This document shows, one piece after another, positions 60,161 to 64,000 of a stretch of DNA of 64,000 bases. The notes beneath the pieces were generated by a model. It saw only the letters and a program-made list of their open reading frames with translations, made no database searches and was not told the DNA's origin. The DNA is from Chitinophagaceae bacterium (GTDB taxonomy: Bacteria > Bacteroidota > Bacteroidia > Chitinophagales > Chitinophagaceae), in the NCBI GenBank assembly GCA_016786845.1, contig JAEUVB010000013.1, positions 124,001-188,000 on the forward strand, given 5' to 3'. How positions within the stretch are numbered: the first letter of the stretch is position 1; the number at the start of each line of letters is the position of its first letter. Made by a program: the position numbers and the translations under genes.

Positions 60161-60972
60161 AAAAGCAATTAACCGGTGAACATTTTAATGGCTGTAGTTA
60201 TTGGGTAAGGGGCGAAGGTGAACCCATACTTTTGTTACATGGGTTTGCGGAGGATCATAGCATTTGGGAACATCAAACCTTACTACTTTCAGAAAACTTT
60301 CGGGTCATCGTACCCGACCTTCCGGGTAGTGGAACTTCACCTTTACCGAATGAAAAGCTGAGCATAGAAAGACTGTCCGATTTTGTATTTGAAATTATGG
60401 ATGCCGAAGGTTTGAGTCGGGCTTTAGTCTTTGGACACTCTATGGGTGGGTATATCGCATTAGCTATGTCAGAAGCTAAGCCTGAAAAGATAACCGGATT
60501 AGGGTTGATTCATTCCACTGCTTTTGCCGATGATGAGCTCAAAAAAGATAATCGCAGAAAATCCATTCGATTGATTGAACATGACGGAAAGGCTGTTTTT
60601 CTAAAGGCCATGATACCGAATTTATACAGCGAATCTTCACGAAACAGCATCCCGAATTCCATTCAAAATCATTTGAATTTGGCGCTGGATACAAACACAG
60701 AAAGCCTTATCAATTATTATCAAGCCATGATCGACCGACCTGACCGATGTCATATTTTGCATCAAAGCCAATTTCCGTGTTTGATCGTTGCGGGAACCGA
60801 GGACAACGCGGTACCGGTATCTCAGTCTTTACAAATGGCGTCCATGCCCGCCTGTTGTGATTTTCATCTGCTTGCTGAAACGGGCCATACCAGTATGATT
60901 GAATGCCCGGATACCTTAAATTTTATACTAAATAAATTCTGTGAATACGTTTACGACCTTAAAAATCGTTAA
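60157..60972 (+). CDS. Alpha/beta hydrolase
   Basis: 271 residues, no signal peptide. EPILLLHGFAEDHSIWEHQ is the oxyanion-hole motif, VFGHSMGGYIALAM the nucleophile elbow (Ser about residue 94), AGTEDNAVPVSQS the acid and ETGHTSMIE the His. The order of motifs is that of the PF00561 family, which has many unrelated activities (lipases, haloalkane dehalogenases, esterases). It overlaps the DUF4105 gene by four bases and is 11 bp ahead of the PKD protein, so the three may share a transcript. Substrate not predictable. Confidence 0.9.
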   Translation: MKKQLTGEHFNGCSYWVRGEGEPILLLHGFAEDHSIWEHQTLLLSENFRVIVPDLPGSGTSPLPNEKLSIERLSDFVFEIMDAEGLSRALVFGHSMGGYIALAMSEAKPEKITGLGLIHSTAFADDELKKDNRRKSIRLIEHDGKAVFLKAMIPNLYSESSRNSIPNSIQNHLNLALDTNTESLINYYQAMIDRPDRCHILHQSQFPCLIVAGTEDNAVPVSQSLQMASMPACCDFHLLAETGHTSMIECPDTLNFILNKFCEYVYDLKNR

Positions 60973-60983
60973 CTTTACATACT

Positions 60984-62897
60984 GTGAGATTCTATTTAAC
61001 TATTTTATTTCTAAGTCTGTCCTTCATGGCAAGGGCCTCTCATATAGTGGGTGGTGAAATCAGTTATATCTGTTTGGGTAATAATACCTATGAGTTCACT
61101 ATTAATATTTACCGCGATTGCCTTCCACCCTCTCAAGGAGGGGGGAATCCTAGTGCATTGGCTTCTGATGACCCAGCGTTTATTTCTATTTTCCACGGCA
61201 GTAATTTTCATTCATTTGATTCGATCTATTATACCGGAAGTTTCAACGTGCCGCCAAACTTTTCTAACGAGTGTATCAATAACATCCCGGCTACTTGTAT
61301 CAACCGACTGCAGTTTAAGCTTTTGAAATATTTACCTCCAAGCAATTTGCCCTACACGATACTTTATCAGCGTTGCTGTCGGAATGAGACCATCAATAAT
61401 ATTGTGGCGCCCGGAACCACAGGAGCCAGTTACTATTGCACCATACCGCCATCTACCGCAGTTTGTAATAATAGCGCTGTATTTATCAACTATCCGCCTC
61501 AGATTATTTGTGTTAATAATCCCTTTAATTATGATCATTCGGCTACCGATCCGGATGGCGACTCCCTTTCATATGAATTCTGTGATGCGTATAAGGGCGG
61601 TGATGTAAATGACCCTAAACCTTTACTCTTCTTTGTTCCACTACCTGCCTTAAGCACAGTGAACTATAGGAGTCCTTTTTCCCCTACTTTGCCAATGGGC
61701 GGCAATCCAACCTTGAAAATAGATCCGGTAACAGGGATTATTTCGGGCACACCCAATATACAAGGTCGTTTTGTGGTGAATGTTTGCTGCCATGAATGGC
61801 GTAACGGCGTTCTCATCAATACTGAAAAACGCGAGTTTCAGTTTGTGGTCACAAATTGCTCCAAAGCTGTGGTCGCAAACATCCCTCAGTTTTCTGATGA
61901 ACAAAATACGTATATCGTGAGTTGCAAAACATTCACGGTAGATTTTGTCAATCAAAGTACTGGCGGGTTCCGTTATTTCTGGGATTTTGGTGATCCATCA
62001 ACCACCATGGACACCTCATCGCTTTTTCAACCTACATATACCTACCCGGATACCGGCACCTATTATGTCAAATTACTGGTGAATGCCGGATCCACATGCC
62101 CCGACAGTATCACTCGTATTGTTAAGGTGTATCCCGATTTCAATGCAGACTTCAGTTATTCAGGATTACTTTGTCCCGATCAACCGATTTCATTTGTCGA
62201 TTTATCTACAGCCACCTACGGACCGGTCAATACGTGGTCATGGAATTTCAATGATGGTAATGGAAGCTCGATCCCTAACCCTGTGCACAGTTACAGTAAC
62301 GTGGGCAAAGATTATGTTGTAACGCTCATAGCGGGTAGTCCTTACGGCTGTCGTGATACCGTGTCGAAAGTTTTGCAAATTCCATATGTAAAAATTTTCG
62401 CCGGTAACGATACCATCATTGTAAAAAATACACCGGTACAATTTAATGGTAGCGGGGCGAAAGACTATTCCTGGAATCCATCGTCATTTTTAGACAATCC
62501 GAATATTTATAATCCCACAGCGATATACCCTGATACCGGCCGATATACTTATGTGTTGACCGGCATTACTGAAAATCAATGTATCGGATATGACAGTTTG
62601 AATGTCATTGTGGCCGATGGTCCATATTTAACTATTCCTAACGCCTTTACACCTAATGGTGACGGCAATAATGATTGGTTCAAAATATTAGCTGCAGGCT
62701 ATAAAAAACTCAATTCCTATAAGGTATTTGACCGTTGGGGTAATATGGTTTTTTCCACGATGGACTTCCGAAAGGGTTGGGATGGAACATATAAAGGGAA
62801 AAATTGTCCCGTTGGTACTTATTTTTGGCTCATCACTGCCACAGACGTCAACAATCAGGAAAAGATGATCAAAGGTGATGTAACGCTTATTCGCTAA
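60984..62897 (+). CDS. PKD-domain T9SS type B (CHU_C) surface protein
   Basis: 637 residues from a GTG start (MRFYLTILFLSLSFMARASH); the frame has no earlier start and the signal peptide depends on it. After the signal, HIVGGEISYICLGNNTYEFTINIYRDC is a conserved N-terminal domain of Bacteroidota surface proteins with many Cys (CNNIPATC, RCCRNET). PKD domains follow (FRYFWDFGDPSTT, VNTWSWNFNDGNGSS), and the C-terminus (TIPNAFTPNGDGNND, FDRWGNMVF, ending TLIR) is a CHU_C sorting domain. Function: probably adhesion or gliding-related; the ligand is unknown. Confidence 0.9.
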   Translation: MRFYLTILFLSLSFMARASHIVGGEISYICLGNNTYEFTINIYRDCLPPSQGGGNPSALASDDPAFISIFHGSNFHSFDSIYYTGSFNVPPNFSNECINNIPATCINRLQFKLLKYLPPSNLPYTILYQRCCRNETINNIVAPGTTGASYYCTIPPSTAVCNNSAVFINYPPQIICVNNPFNYDHSATDPDGDSLSYEFCDAYKGGDVNDPKPLLFFVPLPALSTVNYRSPFSPTLPMGGNPTLKIDPVTGIISGTPNIQGRFVVNVCCHEWRNGVLINTEKREFQFVVTNCSKAVVANIPQFSDEQNTYIVSCKTFTVDFVNQSTGGFRYFWDFGDPSTTMDTSSLFQPTYTYPDTGTYYVKLLVNAGSTCPDSITRIVKVYPDFNADFSYSGLLCPDQPISFVDLSTATYGPVNTWSWNFNDGNGSSIPNPVHSYSNVGKDYVVTLIAGSPYGCRDTVSKVLQIPYVKIFAGNDTIIVKNTPVQFNGSGAKDYSWNPSSFLDNPNIYNPTAIYPDTGRYTYVLTGITENQCIGYDSLNVIVADGPYLTIPNAFTPNGDGNNDWFKILAAGYKKLNSYKVFDRWGNMVFSTMDFRKGWDGTYKGKNCPVGTYFWLITATDVNNQEKMIKGDVTLIR

Positions 62898-62901
62898 AGA
62901 C

Positions 62902-63669
62902 ATGAAGAAAACGATATTGATTACCGGAGCCACATCCGGCATTGGAAAAAGCACGGCCTACCGCTTTGCGGCAGAAGGCTATCAACTCATATTAACCGGT
63001 CGCAGAGAGGATCGACTCAAACAAATTGCGAATGAATTGCAACATGAATTCAACTCGGAAATTCAAACATTGTGCTTCGATGTCCGAAATCGTGAAAAAA
63101 CGATTGAGGCGATTCAAAACATTGACTCAAATCGATTTCCTTCGATTGATATCTTATTGAACAATGCAGGTTTAGCTTCCGGACTAGGAACGATTGATCA
63201 GGGATCTTATGATGATTGGGATGTGATGATCGACACAAATGTTCGCGGATTACTCCACGTGAGCCGAGAAATTATTCCCATCATGATCCGGCAAGGTCAT
63301 GGCCATATTGTAAATATTGGCTCCACTGCGGGCAAAGATGTATACTTGAATGGAAATGTTTATTGTGCAACCAAGCATGCAGTAGATGCATTGAATCAGA
63401 GCATGAGAATTGATCTACTACCCCATCGAATTAAAGTCACTGCAATTAATCCCGGAGCTTGTGAAACTGAATTTGCATTAGTCCGATTTAAAGGCGATGC
63501 ACAGCGTGCCGGTGCTGTATACGATGGCTTTACCCCATTGACGCCTGATGATATCGCGGACACGATTTATTATGTTTGTTCTCTGCCGCACCATGTCTGC
63601 ATCAACGATCTCACTTTAACTTGCCTCTCACAGGCCAATGCCCATTATACCCACAAAAAAAATATTTAA
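62902..63669 (+). CDS. SDR-family oxidoreductase (YdfG-like)
   Basis: 255 residues. The NAD(P) motif is ITGATSGIGKSTA (TGxxxGIG), Arg at LTGRREDRL suggests NADPH, NNAG is present in LLNNAGLASG, and the catalytic Ser-Tyr-Lys are in IGSTAG and YCATKHA. The C-terminal block VTAINPGACETEF is typical of serine/3-hydroxy acid dehydrogenases (YdfG type). The last segment (HKKNI) is short. Its stop overlaps the next ATG (TAATG), so the MBL gene is co-transcribed. Confidence 0.92.
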   Translation: MKKTILITGATSGIGKSTAYRFAAEGYQLILTGRREDRLKQIANELQHEFNSEIQTLCFDVRNREKTIEAIQNIDSNRFPSIDILLNNAGLASGLGTIDQGSYDDWDVMIDTNVRGLLHVSREIIPIMIRQGHGHIVNIGSTAGKDVYLNGNVYCATKHAVDALNQSMRIDLLPHRIKVTAINPGACETEFALVRFKGDAQRAGAVYDGFTPLTPDDIADTIYYVCSLPHHVCINDLTLTCLSQANAHYTHKKNI

Positions 63670-64000
63670 TGTATATTCAACAACTCTATACGGCTTGCCT
63701 TTCTGAAGCTGCATATTATATCGAATCAAATGGCGAAGCGGCCATTATAGATCCGCTTCGAGATACGGATGTTTATGTACAAATGGCGAAAGAAAGGAAT
63801 GCAAGTATCAAGTATATTTTTGAAACACATTTCCATGCCGACTTTGTCAGTGGTCATTTGGATTTGGCTCAGAAGACAGGTGCTAAAATCATTTACGGAC
63901 CGGGTGCAGAAACCCAGTTTGAAAAATACACGGCACATGATGGTGAAATTTTTTCTTTAGGAAAATGTAGCATCAAGGCTATGCATACGCCCGGACATAC
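63669..64000 (+). CDS. MBL-fold hydrolase, right end cut by the window (persulfide dioxygenase/rhodanese type)
   Basis: The first 110 residues of a metallo-beta-lactamase-fold protein; the frame continues beyond the right edge. YYIESNGEAAIIDPLRD is the first strand, YIFETHFHADFVSGHLDLA is the H-x-H-x-D-H-like metal motif (HFHADFVSGH), and AMHTPGHT the next His. The wording is that of the persulfide dioxygenase (ETHE1-like) branch, often fused to rhodanese domains in Bacteroidota; the C-terminal part needed to confirm this is missing. Confidence 0.88.
   Translation, partial: MYIQQLYTACLSEAAYYIESNGEAAIIDPLRDTDVYVQMAKERNASIKYIFETHFHADFVSGHLDLAQKTGAKIIYGPGAETQFEKYTAHDGEIFSLGKCSIKAMHTPGH

Overview
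The window looks like the chromosome of a free-living or environmental Bacteroidota bacterium, probably from the Chitinophagales/Saprospirales/Sphingobacteriales side of the phylum; I cannot place it more finely by eye. The reasons are: five proteins with type IX secretion (T9SS) C-terminal sorting domains (two type A, three CHU_C/'gliding motility-associated' type B), a giant SprB-repeat adhesin, an S46 dipeptidyl-peptidase, a CcmE of the Cys-x3-Tyr kind, many small lipoproteins with an SPII box, a reg_prop/Y_Y_Y sensor kinase, and promoters of the Bacteroidota TTG-N(~19)-TAnnTTTG type. No rRNA, prophage, insertion sequence, CRISPR array or T9SS core machinery is visible. The gene order is that of a core chromosome with accessory surface-protein genes in it.

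Layout. 1-8 kb (minus strand): end of an AI-2E-type permease, a GT-C-like membrane protein, a BtuF-like binding protein, a small membrane protein and a TamB-like giant, the last four closely packed. 8-16 kb: a lipoprotein, S46 peptidase, thymidine kinase, zinc-ribbon mini-protein, a T9SS-exported beta-propeller protein, a SET-domain protein, a 21-bp minisatellite that reads as a leucine-zipper heptad, and a PorT-like barrel. 16-21 kb: dcd, ccmE-ccmF, and two duplicated EGF-domain lipoproteins. 21-27 kb: DUF218 lipoprotein, tryptophan 2,3-dioxygenase, tRNA-Ser(UGA) and tRNA-Pro(GGG) with several repeat/stem-loop elements between and after them, an RsmB-like rRNA methyltransferase, the E2 subunit of 2-oxoglutarate dehydrogenase and an alpha/beta hydrolase.

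27-42 kb is the most suggestive region. Two divergent CotH-kinase-fold exoproteins are followed by a YceI protein, a propeller sensor histidine kinase with its LytTR regulator, a lipoprotein cytochrome c, an OB-fold (tRNA_anti-like) protein and a DUF5777 barrel, then a lipoprotein, a VTC-domain (polyphosphate polymerase-like) protein, a DUF4956 membrane protein and a DUF2490 barrel, ending with heptose-7-phosphate kinase. These look like two poorly described cell-envelope modules: a redox/YceI/DUF5777 module with its own two-component system, and a CotH/VTC/DUF4956/DUF2490 module.

42-64 kb: small secreted proteins, carA, a dispersed palindromic element, purC, then an 11.6-kb gene for a 3,879-residue T9SS adhesin. 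By my count it holds 42 SprB modules. These are organised into two successive higher-order periods, three units of four modules and three units of five modules. Downstream are guaB, a DUF4105 protein, an alpha/beta hydrolase, a PKD/T9SS protein, an SDR oxidoreductase and the start of an MBL-fold hydrolase. Nucleotide metabolism (tdk, dcd, carA, purC, guaB) is scattered rather than in operons. All family calls were made by reading the protein sequences, without database searches.
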